Positions 28,715 through 38,573 are shown, counted from the first letter of the stretch. The stretch: DNA of 45,459 nt from Occidentia massiliensis (GCA_000309075.1 CANJ01000047.1:1-45459); one strand, 5' to 3'. The notes: generated by a model not told the origin, from the letters alone. Translations and numbers: made by a program.

Positions 28715-30610
28715 TTGGGAGTCTATAAAGCAATAATTAATCTTGTACTTGTACGATTATATTTGTTAGTTCATTTTGTTGCCAGGATTTGCATTTTTAT
28801 TTACGCTGTTTTTAACAATCAAGTTAAATTTAGTGATCTTATATTTATTTTTCCTATAGGGTTAATTAATGATATTGTTTCTTTATTTTATATTTTACCA
28901 ATAGTTACTTTACTAAATATTTTATTTATAAACGTAATCTTTAGGAATAGTTCCTTAAATACTAAATTAGCTGTTAGCTTTATTGGCTGTTTTTTATTAA
29001 ATATATTATTAGCCTGCGATGTAGTTTCTTTATTAATATTTTGGGATGAGTTTGGTACTAGTTTTAATTTTATTGCTGTAGATTACTTAATTTATACTCA
29101 TGAGATAATTGGAACAGTACAAGAGTCTCTTCCTATAAGATCTATTATAGCTGGTATAATATGTAGTGCATTGTTGTTGACTTTTGTATTTCATTTTATT
29201 GTTATAAATAATTTGAAGATAAATATTAGAGATCAACTATTAGTGTTATTTATATCTATTATGTTTGCTTCAGGATGTTATAGTTTTTATGATTCTGAAA
29301 GGTTAATATTAACTAAAAATCAATTTGCTATTGAAATTGCTAAGAATGGGCCTTATGAGTTTGCTTCAGCTTTTTTTAAAAATTCTCTTAACTATCAAAA
29401 ACTTTATTCTACTCTTCATTATGAAGAAGCTATAAAAATAGTACGTGATAATATTGTTAAGCCTAATGAAGAATTTGTTAGGTTAGATGGTATTAGGCGT
29501 GTTGTTAATTATAATGCCAATAAAGGTAATAAGTATAATGTTATATTTATTATAGTTGAAAGTTTAAGTGCTGAATTTCTTGGTTGTTATGGTAGCAAAC
29601 AAAATATTACCCCTTATCTAGATAAGATTGCTAAAGAAAGTTTGGTATTTACGCAGGTATATGCAGCTGGAACTAGAACTGTTAGAGGGTTGGAGGCATT
29701 AACTTTATCTATACCTCCAACTCCTGGTTCTTCAATTATAAGAAGACCAAATAACAATAACTTATTTAATATAGGAACAGTTTTTAGAACCCAAGGTTAT
29801 AATACTAATTTTATTTTTGGTGGTTATAGTTACTTTGATAATTTAGAAAATTATTTTTCAAGTAATGATTTTAAAATAATAGATAGGAGTAGTTTAAAGA
29901 GTAAAGAGATAAGTTTTTCTAATATATGGGGAGTAGCAGATGAGGATATTTTAAAGAAGTCTATAGAACAGGCTGATATGGATTATTCTAATGATAAACC
30001 ATTTTTTTCCATGATCATGACTACTTCTAATCATAGACCATATAGTTTTCCAGAAGGTAGAATTGATTTACCAGCAAGAGGTGGAGGCAGAGCAGCAGCA
30101 GTAAAATATACTGATTATGCAATAGGAAAATTTATTGAATTAGCAACAACAAAACCTTGGTTTCAAAATACTATTTTTGTAATTACAGCAGATCATTGTG
30201 CTTCAAGTGCTGGAAAAATTCGTTTACCAGTACAGAAATATCATATCCCTCTTATTATATATGCACCTAATATTGTTAAAAAAGGTCAAAATACTAGTTT
30301 ATCTAGTCAAATAGATATTCCACCAACAATATTTGGTTTATTAGGTTTTCCATATGAAAGTAACTTCTTTGGTACTGATATTCTTAAATTTCCTGCGAAA
30401 CGAGCCTTTATCAGTACTTACCAGTTGCTTGGCTACATGAAAGATGACCATTTAGTTATAGTTTCACCTAAATCTAAACCTGTACTATATAAAATACAAG
30501 ATGACGCTCAGTTAGAAGTTAATAATAAAAGAACTGACTTAATTAGAGAAGCTATTAGCTTTTATCAAGTTGCAGACTTTTTATATAGAAACAATGGTTT
30601 AAAGGAATAG
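28715..30610 (+). CDS. LtaS/OpgB-type phosphoglycerol transferase (alkaline phosphatase superfamily)
   Basis: This is an inner-membrane enzyme with about five N-terminal transmembrane helices (residues 1-190) and a periplasmic sulfatase-like domain (about 270-600). Metal-site Glu282 is in IIVESLSAEFLG; the nucleophile Thr is in AAGTRTVRGLEAL (Thr320 or Thr322, the latter by family pattern TxRGLEA); and TADHCASSAGK supplies the Asp-His pair. Family members move glycerol-phosphate from phosphatidylglycerol onto glycans or lipids. The start is TTG at 28715, supported by AAAGGAATAAG just upstream and by the extra membrane helix it includes. It is monocistronic; the acceptor here is unknown. Confidence 0.88.
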   Translation: MGVYKAIINLVLVRLYLLVHFVARICIFIYAVFNNQVKFSDLIFIFPIGLINDIVSLFYILPIVTLLNILFINVIFRNSSLNTKLAVSFIGCFLLNILLACDVVSLLIFWDEFGTSFNFIAVDYLIYTHEIIGTVQESLPIRSIIAGIICSALLLTFVFHFIVINNLKINIRDQLLVLFISIMFASGCYSFYDSERLILTKNQFAIEIAKNGPYEFASAFFKNSLNYQKLYSTLHYEEAIKIVRDNIVKPNEEFVRLDGIRRVVNYNANKGNKYNVIFIIVESLSAEFLGCYGSKQNITPYLDKIAKESLVFTQVYAAGTRTVRGLEALTLSIPPTPGSSIIRRPNNNNLFNIGTVFRTQGYNTNFIFGGYSYFDNLENYFSSNDFKIIDRSSLKSKEISFSNIWGVADEDILKKSIEQADMDYSNDKPFFSMIMTTSNHRPYSFPEGRIDLPARGGGRAAAVKYTDYAIGKFIELATTKPWFQNTIFVITADHCASSAGKIRLPVQKYHIPLIIYAPNIVKKGQNTSLSSQIDIPPTIFGLLGFPYESNFFGTDILKFPAKRAFISTYQLLGYMKDDHLVIVSPKSKPVLYKIQDDAQLEVNNKRTDLIREAISFYQVADFLYRNNGLKE

Positions 30611-30751
30611 TTAATTATTCTCTAGCTCATTCATTGCTTGAAGTGCTGTTTCTAATATATGAAACTTAATCTCTTCACTATATAAGGCTAAATGAATAGA
30701 ATCATTATTTTGGTATTTTTCAATATTTTCTTCTTTTATAATTTTTTGCAT
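30611..30751 (-). CDS. Small protein of 46 residues, unknown function
   Basis: An ATG at 30751 opens a 47-codon frame ending in TAA at 30611, one base from the stop of the convergent transferase gene. A strong Shine-Dalgarno sequence, GGGAGAGG (minus strand; 30757-30764), lies five bases before the ATG, stronger than that of most genes in this window. The product starts MQKIIKEENIEKYQNN and ends ETALQAMNELENN; it is charged, helical in appearance and without membrane segments or Cys. It lies 84 bp downstream of uvrD on the same strand. I do not recognise it. It could be a real small protein; conservation is the test. Confidence 0.6.
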   Translation of the reverse strand: MQKIIKEENIEKYQNNDSIHLALYSEEIKFHILETALQAMNELENN

Positions 30752-30835
30752 CTTTACCTCTCCCTATTTAAAGTAGGTTAAGGTTAAACCAAATATTTAG
30801 AAAATTCAACTATTTAAATAAATAATCTATTTATA

Positions 30836-32974
30836 TTATTTTTCAAAATTTAAAAATTGTCTTTTAATAGTTTTAACACCATAATGGTAAAAAGCTACTT
30901 CAATGTTTTCACTACAGATTCTTATTATGGTTCCTTGACCAAATTTTTCATGGTTAACTTTTACTCCAGGGTAAAGAGTTCTTTTATGGTTTAGATTATT
31001 ATTTTGTTTTGCTAAGTTCTTAAAATTATTTAGCTGTATTGGTAGTTTTTTTTCTGCAAAATAAGAAATAGAGGTAGTAGATAGCGATACATCTATAGGA
31101 ATATCATTTAAAAATCTAGAAGGTTGTAGTTCTATAAATTCGTTAAATATTCTTCTTTTGTTAGCGTAACTAATATATAAACTTTTTTTTGCTCTAGTGA
31201 TACCTACATATGCTACCCTTCTTTCTTCTTCTAAAGAGCTTTTATCTTGATCAGCTAAAGATTTTTGATGGGGAAAAACTCCATCTTCCCATCCTGGTAG
31301 AAAAACTACATCAAATTCTAATCCTTTAGCAGCGTGGAGGGTCATTAAATTTATAACATTAGCAGAATTATCATTATTGTCTCGCTCAAGAAATAAACTA
31401 GCATGTTCTAAAAATTCATTGATATTATTGTAATCAGTCATCGACCTAATCATTTCTTGTATGTTTTCTATTCTACCAATAGCTTGATCAGATTTGTCAT
31501 TTTGTAGTGCTTGCAAGTATTTGGATTCTTGAAAAATAACTTGGGTGAGTTGAGCTGGAGTGCAGCTTGATTTATATAGAGATTGCCAGTTTTTGAATTT
31601 TTGTATTAAATCTTGAAATATCAAAGTTAGTTTATTTTTAAAGAGATTTTTACTTAGCATATTCTCAATAGCAGTAAAAATTGAAATATTATGTTGTTGG
31701 CTGTATTCTTTTATAATTTGTAGTGTTGAAGTTCCTATTGATCTTTTTGGTATGTTTATAATTCTTTCTAATGCTAGGCTGTCGTTGTGATTGATAACTA
31801 CTCTTATATATGCCATCATATCAATAATTTCCATTCGTTCGTAAAATCTAAAACCACCAATTACTCTGTACCTTATTGAATTTGAAAAAAATGCTTCTTC
31901 TAATACATGTGTTTGAAAACTAGATCGTACTAGAACAGCAATAGTAGCTTGTTGATTATAGGCAATGATTTTTTTTATTACAGAAGTAATAAATCTTGCT
32001 TCTTCAAGATCATTATAACAATATACAATTTTAACTGGTTCTTTAGAGGGTTGATCAGTCCATAGTTTTTTACTGTAGCGGTTTTTATTGTGTTGAATAA
32101 TACTACTAGCAGTTATTAAAATAGGATTTGTTGATCTATAGTTTCTTTCAAGCTTAATAATTTTAGCATTGTTAAAATCATCCTTGAATTTTAGGATATT
32201 TTCTACTTTGGCTCCTCGCCAGCTGTAGATTGATTGATCATCATCTCCTACGCAGCATAAGTTAGAATGCAACTTTGCTAACATTTTAGCCCAAGAATAT
32301 TGTATATTGTTGGTATCTTGGTATTCGTCAATAAAAATATATTTAAATTTCTGCTGGTAAAGTTTGAGGATTTCTGGATGGGTTTGAAAAATTTTAATAT
32401 TATATGAAAGCAAGTCACCAAAGTCAACGACGTTAGATGTTATCAATTGTTGCTGATAATAGCAGTAAACTCGGCGAGAAATTTCATTGATTTGTATATT
32501 ATAATTTATGTTTGTTTGTTCTCCTTGATCTTTCCATCTAGCTATTGTTTCTGTAATATCTTTTGGCGAATGGGAGCCTATTGAAATAGAATGTGTTTCA
32601 CAAATATTTTTAATAACTCTAGTTTGTTCTGATTGGTCTATTATTGAAAATGATGATGTTAAATCTACTAACTCAGCGTTAGCTCTTAAAATTTTGGCAG
32701 CAATAGAATGAAAAGTACCAATATAAGCTCCTTTAGCGTTAGTCATCTCTTCAACTCTTTGGTGCATTTCACTAGCAGCTTTATTTGTAAATGTTACTGC
32801 TATAATTTCGTTAGGACTAGCTTTAAATTGATCAATGATATAGGCAATACGGCAAGTAATAACTCTTGTTTTACCTGTGCCAGCACCAGCTAGAACCAAT
32901 AATGGTCCCTCAGTACTTGTTACTGCTTCTCTTTGTTCAGGATTTAGGTCTAATAAATATTTCATATCTAACAT
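30836..32974 (-). CDS. uvrD: UvrD/PcrA-type DNA helicase
   Basis: This is a superfamily 1A 3'-5' helicase for nucleotide-excision and mismatch repair and for clearing stalled replication. Walker A is AGAGTGKT (30-37), the Q motif LNPEQREAV lies before it, then VTFTNKAASEM (motif Ia), FIDEYQDTN (motif II), GDDDQSIYSWRGA (III), LERNYRS (IV), LMTLHAAKGLEFD (V) and VGITRAKKSLYIS (VI). The C-terminal Tudor-like fold has PGVKVNHEKFGQGTI, typical of PcrA/UvrD. The length of 712 is normal. An internal ATG (Met4) is an alternative start. Confidence 0.96.
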   Translation of the reverse strand: MLDMKYLLDLNPEQREAVTSTEGPLLVLAGAGTGKTRVITCRIAYIIDQFKASPNEIIAVTFTNKAASEMHQRVEEMTNAKGAYIGTFHSIAAKILRANAELVDLTSSFSIIDQSEQTRVIKNICETHSISIGSHSPKDITETIARWKDQGEQTNINYNIQINEISRRVYCYYQQQLITSNVVDFGDLLSYNIKIFQTHPEILKLYQQKFKYIFIDEYQDTNNIQYSWAKMLAKLHSNLCCVGDDDQSIYSWRGAKVENILKFKDDFNNAKIIKLERNYRSTNPILITASSIIQHNKNRYSKKLWTDQPSKEPVKIVYCYNDLEEARFITSVIKKIIAYNQQATIAVLVRSSFQTHVLEEAFFSNSIRYRVIGGFRFYERMEIIDMMAYIRVVINHNDSLALERIINIPKRSIGTSTLQIIKEYSQQHNISIFTAIENMLSKNLFKNKLTLIFQDLIQKFKNWQSLYKSSCTPAQLTQVIFQESKYLQALQNDKSDQAIGRIENIQEMIRSMTDYNNINEFLEHASLFLERDNNDNSANVINLMTLHAAKGLEFDVVFLPGWEDGVFPHQKSLADQDKSSLEEERRVAYVGITRAKKSLYISYANKRRIFNEFIELQPSRFLNDIPIDVSLSTTSISYFAEKKLPIQLNNFKNLAKQNNNLNHKRTLYPGVKVNHEKFGQGTIIRICSENIEVAFYHYGVKTIKRQFLNFEK

Positions 32975-33484
32975 TAATGGTAAAATAGTAATATTGTTAA
33001 CTATTAATTACTAATTTTACTTTATTCAGTGTATTATATTCTTCTGCTCTCAAGGTTTGTTCTGGCACTGCATGTTCACGTATATATGTGCTATGCTACT
33101 CTATTTATTCAAATTTTGAAATTAATTTGAGTACATATACTAAATTACAAATGAATATATTATTTAATTTAAAAATAATTTGTACCACATTATCTATATG
33201 TACAGGACCTTATTGAATTTAGCAAGAGTAATTATCTAGAATTTAAAAAGTTAACTTACATGAATTTATGAAAAATTTAGCTTTAAATTAGGTTTTTTAC
33301 ACATCAATAAACATAGTATTTATAACATATTTTTTAATTTAAACTAACATTTTAAAGAATTAGATCTATCTAGAATTTTGTATTTTGTATTAGAGTTAAA
33401 AACAATTACTGAATAAAAAACGATCTTTAGAAGCTTAAAGAACAATAAGCGCCGATTATTATAGACTATATAATTCATAACTAT
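32975..33484. other. Gap of about 0.5 kb between uvrD and the ankyrin gene
   Basis: No gene is visible. Both flanking genes are on the minus strand, so it holds the 3' flank of the ankyrin gene and the uvrD promoter. At about 33070-33096 a GC-richer stretch (GCATGTTCACG...GTGCTATGC) can fold into a hairpin with stem CACGTA/TATGTG (one wobble) flanked by GCAT/ATGC. I see no repeat shared with the element at 233 or 7937 apart from a ten-base match, and no tRNA. Confidence 0.5.
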
Positions 33485-34867
33485 CTAGCTATTTTCACAC
33501 CCTACTAACTCTATACTTTTAAAGTCAATTGAGTTTTCTGCTGTTAGTATTTGTAGATTACTTTCTTGTAGTTCTTGTGGTTTATAAGTTTCAAGGTTAG
33601 CTTGATCAATACATGGAAATAATGGGACTATCACATTTAATATTTCTTCTATCTTAAACTTTCCTGAACTAATAAGTACTTTTAAATCGTTAACTATACA
33701 AAATACCCATTTTACAGGATCTTCTTTCCACTTGTTAGCTATCTGTTGATCTAATTCTGTATATTGTTTTAATTGATATTTTAAAATTGATGGTGCTGTA
33801 TTTTTATTAGCTACTATAAGCTCAACTTTTTGGAGTTCAGGTGATAAATTGTAAACAGCATAAGTTGCCATAGTTAAAATTTCATTCAAGTCTGACAATA
33901 GTTCTTTTAAAAGATCTATTAATATTTCTTTTATAGGATATATTTTATATAATTTATCAAACAATTCTTCTGGATTCTTACTATATTTGTCTAGCAAATT
34001 ACCATTAAAGATTTCTTCTAATACAAGTTTTGCGATATCTTGCTTAGATTGTTGAGATAGTTCTATTGTTTTAGTTCCATATAAAGCTTTTAATATAACT
34101 AATTTAGTAAGTTTTTTGTCATCAAGTTCTAATGCAAGCTCTATAGTTTTTCCATCAATATCAACATTTAACTTAATAAGTTCTTCAATAATTTCTGTTG
34201 TACCCCACTTAATTGCATACATTAAACCTGTATTCTTATTCTTATCTTTAGCATTAATATTGGCATTAGCATCAGCAAGCTTTTTAATCATTTTTAGTTG
34301 GTGATTCTGTACTGCTAACAAAAAAGGAGTATTATTGAATTCATTTACAGATTCAATATTAATACCAGCAGCAAGAAGCTGCTCAGTGAATTCAATCCAT
34401 CCATTGCTTACTGCTAAATGTAAACTATTATGGTTCTTCTCTGCAATACATTTATTAGTGAATTTTTGAGAAATTTCTGGACATCCTTGCTTCATTGCTA
34501 ATTCCAGAATAGTTAAACCAGAATCAAGTTTAACACAAACATTGATATTATACTTAAGAAACTCATCTATTATTTTTATTTTCTTGTTTTTTATAGCATT
34601 TACAAGAATTTTATATACTTCTCTGATTTCTTTATCTGAGTAACTCATGTATATTTTGTCCTCTTCATCACCATTAATTTTTTTAACGTGCGCAAGATCA
34701 TTACTATAGTAATTGAGAATTTTCCTAATAGCTTTTATATCTCCTAGTACAGCTTTATCTATTGTTCTATAACTAGCTTCCCTATAACTATATTGAATAG
34801 CTAAAGAAACACATGGATAACAACATATTAAACATATTCCTCGCACAAAACTACCTAACCAAGACAT
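33485..34867 (-). CDS. Ankyrin-repeat protein with hydrophobic Cys-rich N-terminus
   Basis: At 460 residues, it has an N-terminal hydrophobic segment (about 4-24, GICLICCYPCVSLAI) that could be a membrane anchor or signal, then a helical region, then about four to five ankyrin repeats (about 110-265), the clearest being NSLHLAVSNGWIEFTEQLL, TPFLLAVQNHQLKMIKKL and TGLMYAIKWGTTEIIEEL. The C-terminal 190 residues are helical with no domain I recognise. Ankyrin proteins of Orientia and other Rickettsiales are often secreted into the host cell and bind host proteins; that role is inferred from family only. Standalone gene. Confidence 0.85.
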   Translation of the reverse strand: MSWLGSFVRGICLICCYPCVSLAIQYSYREASYRTIDKAVLGDIKAIRKILNYYSNDLAHVKKINGDEEDKIYMSYSDKEIREVYKILVNAIKNKKIKIIDEFLKYNINVCVKLDSGLTILELAMKQGCPEISQKFTNKCIAEKNHNSLHLAVSNGWIEFTEQLLAAGINIESVNEFNNTPFLLAVQNHQLKMIKKLADANANINAKDKNKNTGLMYAIKWGTTEIIEELIKLNVDIDGKTIELALELDDKKLTKLVILKALYGTKTIELSQQSKQDIAKLVLEEIFNGNLLDKYSKNPEELFDKLYKIYPIKEILIDLLKELLSDLNEILTMATYAVYNLSPELQKVELIVANKNTAPSILKYQLKQYTELDQQIANKWKEDPVKWVFCIVNDLKVLISSGKFKIEEILNVIVPLFPCIDQANLETYKPQELQESNLQILTAENSIDFKSIELVGCENS

Positions 34868-35015
34868 AAATTATTCCTTTTAAATTTGTTAAAAAACTTA
34901 CTAAATATTAATAAAACTTTATTAATTATAGTAACAATTTACTATCTTTTGATAAAAGTCAATTAATTATTTTATTTGGCTTAAAAAATGTTATATAATT
35001 ATATTAGTATTAAAA

Positions 35016-35975
35016 TTAAGATAAAGCCAGCATATTATCTAAAGACTTACGGGCTTGCTTTACAATTATTGGGTTAATATTTATTTGAGGATATTGATTA
35101 AGCATACATAGATAAACTTTCTTAAGTGTGTTAAGCTTCATATAAGGGCAGTTGCTACAATGTAAACATCCTGACTTGTTAAGAGAAGGAACATCATAAA
35201 AAATATTGTTAGGGCTAGATTTAGACATTTGATGAATAATACCTGGTTCTGTTAGAACAATGAATTCTTCATTGTCAAATCTTGTAACGTAATCTATTAA
35301 TTTAGAAGTAGAGCCAATATACTCGGCATATTCTAATAACTGCATTGTACATTCAGGATGAGCTATAATTCTAGCTTTTGGGTGTATGGTTTTGATTTTA
35401 ATTAATTCTTGTTCAGAAAAACTTTCATGTACAATGCAACTACCATTCCAAAGGAGCATTGGCCTGTTAGTTTTTCTTATTAAATATTGACCTAAATGTT
35501 GGTCAGGTGAAAACATTATAGGTTGGGTGCTTGGAATAGAGTTAATAATTTTTTCAGCATTTGACGAGGTTACTATAATGTCTGACAAGGCTTTAACTTC
35601 TGCAGAACAGTTGATGTATGTTATAGCTTTGTATTCAGCATATTTTTTACGAAATTCTTGAAAAGCTTCTGCTTTACATGATTGTTCTAACGAACAACCA
35701 GCATTTAAATCTGGAACTAATATTTTTTTATTAGGGTTCAATATAAAAGCAGTTTCTGCCATAAATTTTACGCCACAAAATACAATAATATCAGCATCAA
35801 TTACCATAGCTTTTTTAGATAATTCTAATGAATCACCAATAAAGTCAGCAATATCTTGTATTTCAGAATCTTGATAATAATGAGCCAAAATTACTGCGTT
35901 TTGTTTAAATTTAAGCTTAGCAATCTCTTGTTCTAAGTTAACATTGTCTAGATGATTATCAATATTTTTATTCAT
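35016..35975 (-). CDS. nadA: Quinolinate synthase
   Basis: NadA condenses iminoaspartate with dihydroxyacetone phosphate to quinolinate in NAD synthesis. It needs a [4Fe-4S] cluster: likely ligands are Cys67 (FCGVKFMAET), Cys180 (NGSCIVHE) and Cys276 (CSNCPYMKLNTL). The substrate residues HYYQ (32-35), GDSLELS and HPEC are also present. The length of 319 is normal. The partner genes nadB and nadC are not in the window. It lies about 50 bp after the Nfu gene on the same strand, so the Fe-S carrier and this Fe-S enzyme may share a transcript. Confidence 0.96.
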   Translation of the reverse strand: MNKNIDNHLDNVNLEQEIAKLKFKQNAVILAHYYQDSEIQDIADFIGDSLELSKKAMVIDADIIVFCGVKFMAETAFILNPNKKILVPDLNAGCSLEQSCKAEAFQEFRKKYAEYKAITYINCSAEVKALSDIIVTSSNAEKIINSIPSTQPIMFSPDQHLGQYLIRKTNRPMLLWNGSCIVHESFSEQELIKIKTIHPKARIIAHPECTMQLLEYAEYIGSTSKLIDYVTRFDNEEFIVLTEPGIIHQMSKSSPNNIFYDVPSLNKSGCLHCSNCPYMKLNTLKKVYLCMLNQYPQININPIIVKQARKSLDNMLALS

Positions 35976-36028
35976 TATGTAGATGTTAAAAAGTAATTAA
36001 TAAAGAATTACAGATCGAGTTAGTATTT

Positions 36029-36589
36029 TTAATCTATATCTATCATTTCTTCAACTGATTCAATTTCAGGAATATAATACTTTAACAGTGACTCTATCCC
36101 TTTTTTTAGAGTAAGTGTGGAACTTGGGCAACCAGAACATGCCCCGCGCATATATAGTTTAACTATACCGTCCTTAAAACTATGATATTCTATGTCTCCT
36201 CCATCCATTGCAACTGATGGTCTAACTTTATTGTCAATAATTTCAACAATTTGTTTTTCGATGTCAGATAAATTAGCATCTTCTATTTTTTTTCTTTCTA
36301 TTTTTGAATCAAATATTGGTAATTCCGCTACAAAGTGGTCCATTAACATCACTAATACTTCAGACTTAAGGATTGCCCAATCAGCATGATCTAATTTAGT
36401 TATAGTAATGAAATCTGCTCCAAAAAATACTTCTTTTACATCATTAATAGAAAATAATTTTCGTGCTAAGATACTGTTAGTACATTCTTCTTTATTGCTG
36501 AAATGTATAGGATTTGCTGGACTTATATCTTTACCAGGAAAAAATTTTAATGAATTAGGATTAGGTGTTTGCTGAGTTTGAATAAACAT
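36029..36589 (-). CDS. NifU-family Fe-S cluster carrier (Nfu1/NfuA type)
   Basis: This is a scaffold or carrier delivering [4Fe-4S] clusters to target enzymes. The N-terminal Nfu_N domain (about 1-88) starts with the signature QTQQTPNPNSLKFFPG, and the C-terminal NifU domain (about 108-185) holds the cluster-binding CSGC (151-154) within MRGACSGCPSSTLTLK. This two-domain plan is that of mitochondrial NFU1 and alphaproteobacterial Nfu. The length of 186 is normal. Neighbours are the CGFS glutaredoxin upstream and nadA downstream, all on the minus strand. Confidence 0.95.
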   Translation of the reverse strand: MFIQTQQTPNPNSLKFFPGKDISPANPIHFSNKEECTNSILARKLFSINDVKEVFFGADFITITKLDHADWAILKSEVLVMLMDHFVAELPIFDSKIERKKIEDANLSDIEKQIVEIIDNKVRPSVAMDGGDIEYHSFKDGIVKLYMRGACSGCPSSTLTLKKGIESLLKYYIPEIESVEEMIDID

Positions 36590-36705
36590 TACTTTAATAC
36601 ATTAAAGTTATTAGTTAAGTATAAAAAATCATATTATATACTAAAACAGATATAAACTTAAGCTTTTGAGATAGAATAAATTTAAAGTGTAAACTTATTG
36701 CAACA

Positions 36706-37032
36706 CTAATTACTTAATTTTTTTTGAAACAAATTTTTTAATTCACCATTTTTATATATTTCTTTTACTATATCGCATCCTCCAATGAATTCACCTTTGA
36801 CGTATAATTGGGGGATAGTAGGCCAATCAGTATATTCTTTTATTCCTTGCCTTAATTCATTGTTATTAAGTACATTAACATCCTTGAAAGGAATAGCAAG
36901 TTCTTGTAATATGTTTACTACAATAGAGGAGAATCCACATTGAGGAAATTGTGCAGTACCTTTCATAAAAAGCACTACATCATTACTTTTTATTTCAGAA
37001 CTTATAAAGTTGAATATATTGCCTTTAGTCAT
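36706..37032 (-). CDS. grxD: Monothiol CGFS glutaredoxin (Grx4/GrxD type)
   Basis: This 108-residue glutaredoxin has the monothiol active site CGFS (Cys32-Ser35), which with glutathione binds and hands on [2Fe-2S] clusters rather than reducing disulfides. [37 protein letters not shown] are the standard family segments. The length is normal. Its ATG lies 65 bp from the chosen start of the divergent nth gene. In alphaproteobacteria it usually neighbours bolA; no bolA is seen here. Confidence 0.96.
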   Translation of the reverse strand: MTKGNIFNFISSEIKSNDVVLFMKGTAQFPQCGFSSIVVNILQELAIPFKDVNVLNNNELRQGIKEYTDWPTIPQLYVKGEFIGGCDIVKEIYKNGELKNLFQKKLSN

Positions 37033-37096
37033 ATTTAGATGTTTAAAAATTATGTTAAATAAATTAAATTATATAGTATTTTTTAAAAAAGTTAAG

Positions 37097-37750
37097 ATGA
37101 AAATTAATGATGTTAATAATATTTTTGAAAAATTCTCTTTATATTCTGCTAATCCTAAAACAGAATTAATATATAATAATAATTTTACCTTACTGGTTGC
37201 TGTAGTGCTTTCAGCTCAGGCTACTGATGCTTCAGTTAATAAAGCTACTAAGGAGTTGTTTAAGATTTATGATACTCCAGAGAAAATGTTACAATTAGGT
37301 GAGGACGGATTAAAAGGTTATATCAAGACTATTGGGTTGCATAATAGTAAGGCAAAAAATATAATTGCACTTTCAAAAATTTTAATTAAGGATTATAATG
37401 GTGAGTTACCAAAAAGCGTAGAGCAACTTGTAACATTGCCAGGTGTAGGTAGAAAAACAGCAAATGTTGTGTTAAATTGTGCTTTTTCAAATCCTACAAT
37501 GCCAGTGGATACTCATGTGTTTCGTGTTGCTAAAAGATTAGGATTAGCTAAGGGAGCAACAGTTTTAGCAGTTGAGAAGGAGTTGTTATCTGTTATTCCT
37601 TTGAAATGGCTGCGTTGGGCTCATAATTGGTTAGTATTACATGGTAGGTATATATGTAAAGCACGGGCTCCTAAATGTCAAAGTTGTTTTATAAAAGATT
37701 ATTGTCAATATTTTCAGCAGTTAAATAAAAATGATGCATCCAGAGGTTAA
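37097..37750 (+). CDS. nth: Endonuclease III
   Basis: Endonuclease III is the DNA glycosylase/AP lyase that removes oxidised pyrimidines. The helix-hairpin-helix [12 protein letters not shown] has the catalytic Lys120, VDTHVFRV has Asp138, and the C-terminal [4Fe-4S] loop is C-x6-C-x2-C-x5-C (Cys187, 194, 197, 203). I start it at the ATG at 37097 (217 residues, family norm about 211); the frame is open up to 37010 but that extension overlaps the divergent glutaredoxin gene and is not conserved-looking. Its 3' end overlaps the esterase gene by 20 bp. Confidence 0.95.
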   Translation: MKINDVNNIFEKFSLYSANPKTELIYNNNFTLLVAVVLSAQATDASVNKATKELFKIYDTPEKMLQLGEDGLKGYIKTIGLHNSKAKNIIALSKILIKDYNGELPKSVEQLVTLPGVGRKTANVVLNCAFSNPTMPVDTHVFRVAKRLGLAKGATVLAVEKELLSVIPLKWLRWAHNWLVLHGRYICKARAPKCQSCFIKDYCQYFQQLNKNDASRG

Positions 37751-38357
37751 ACCTATAGAATCACAAGCAAAGCAACTAGTAGTGCTTTTACATGGATTAG
37801 GAGCTAGTGGTCATGATTTAATAAGCATCGTTCCTTTTATGAATGAAAATTTTCCCACTGCTCACTTTTTTGCTCCTCATGGTATTGAACCATATGATGT
37901 AGCTTCTTTTGGTCGTCAGTGGTTTAGTTTACAAAATCGTAATCCTTTAGTTTTACGAAATGAACTTAAAAGGACTACGCCATTAATTATGAACTTAATA
38001 CAGGACAAACAAAAACAGCTGGAACTAAGCAATCAAAATACTATTTTAATTGGTTTTTCTCAGGGCACTATGACTTCTATATATCTGGCTTTGTGTCAAA
38101 AAACTCCTTTTAAGGCTATTATAGGATTTTCTGGAGCACTGATTACTCCAAGAGAAGTTATATGTAAAAAAACACCAATATGTCTTATACATGGTATAGA
38201 AGATAATGTAGTAAATTATCAACTTTGTTTAGAAGCTTATGAGAATTTAAAATCTTTAGGAATAGAAGTTGAGCAACATGGTATTAATAATTTAGACCAT
38301 TCAATAGATTTGAAAGGAATTAATATAGCAAATAGTTTTATTAAAAAAGTAATCTGA
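37731..38357 (+). CDS. Alpha/beta-hydrolase esterase (phospholipase/carboxylesterase family)
   Basis: This serine esterase of 208 residues belongs to the YpfH/carboxylesterase group related to acyl-protein thioesterases. [14 protein letters not shown] gives the oxyanion region, GFSQGTM the nucleophile Ser110, HGIEDNVV the Asp and NLDHSID the His. [11 protein letters not shown] and GRQWFSL are typical of the family. It overlaps the end of nth by 20 bp, starting ATG ATG, and is probably co-translated. Substrate is unknown; lysophospholipase or short-chain esterase activity is plausible. Confidence 0.9.
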   Translation: MMHPEVKPIESQAKQLVVLLHGLGASGHDLISIVPFMNENFPTAHFFAPHGIEPYDVASFGRQWFSLQNRNPLVLRNELKRTTPLIMNLIQDKQKQLELSNQNTILIGFSQGTMTSIYLALCQKTPFKAIIGFSGALITPREVICKKTPICLIHGIEDNVVNYQLCLEAYENLKSLGIEVEQHGINNLDHSIDLKGINIANSFIKKVI

Positions 38358-38573
38358 CTGGTATAAAATTAGTATAAATGATGTTTTGTGGTTGTGCTAA
38401 AGGTAAAATGTTGTATCGATTTGATTTTTGTTAAAAATAATTTAACTTATTTAAAATTAATAAATTCATAGTTGATACTATAAGATTTATAGTTTGTGTT
38501 GACTGCTAGTTAAATTAATTTTATACTTACTTGAAAGCTTTATTATTAACTCTAAGTTTGATTTAAAATATTT

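Noticed and set aside
33301-33311. Third copy of the structured repeat (ACATCAATAAA match)
   Set aside because: Only about ten bases match the outer stem arm; nothing else of the element is present around it.
37010-37096. N-terminal extension of nth by 29 residues to an upstream ATG
   Set aside because: It overlaps the start of the divergent glutaredoxin gene, and starting at 37097 gives the usual endonuclease III length and N-terminus.
38381-38437. 18-codon open frame upstream of the ankyrin gene
   Set aside because: Too short, no clear ribosome site, no features; probably chance.
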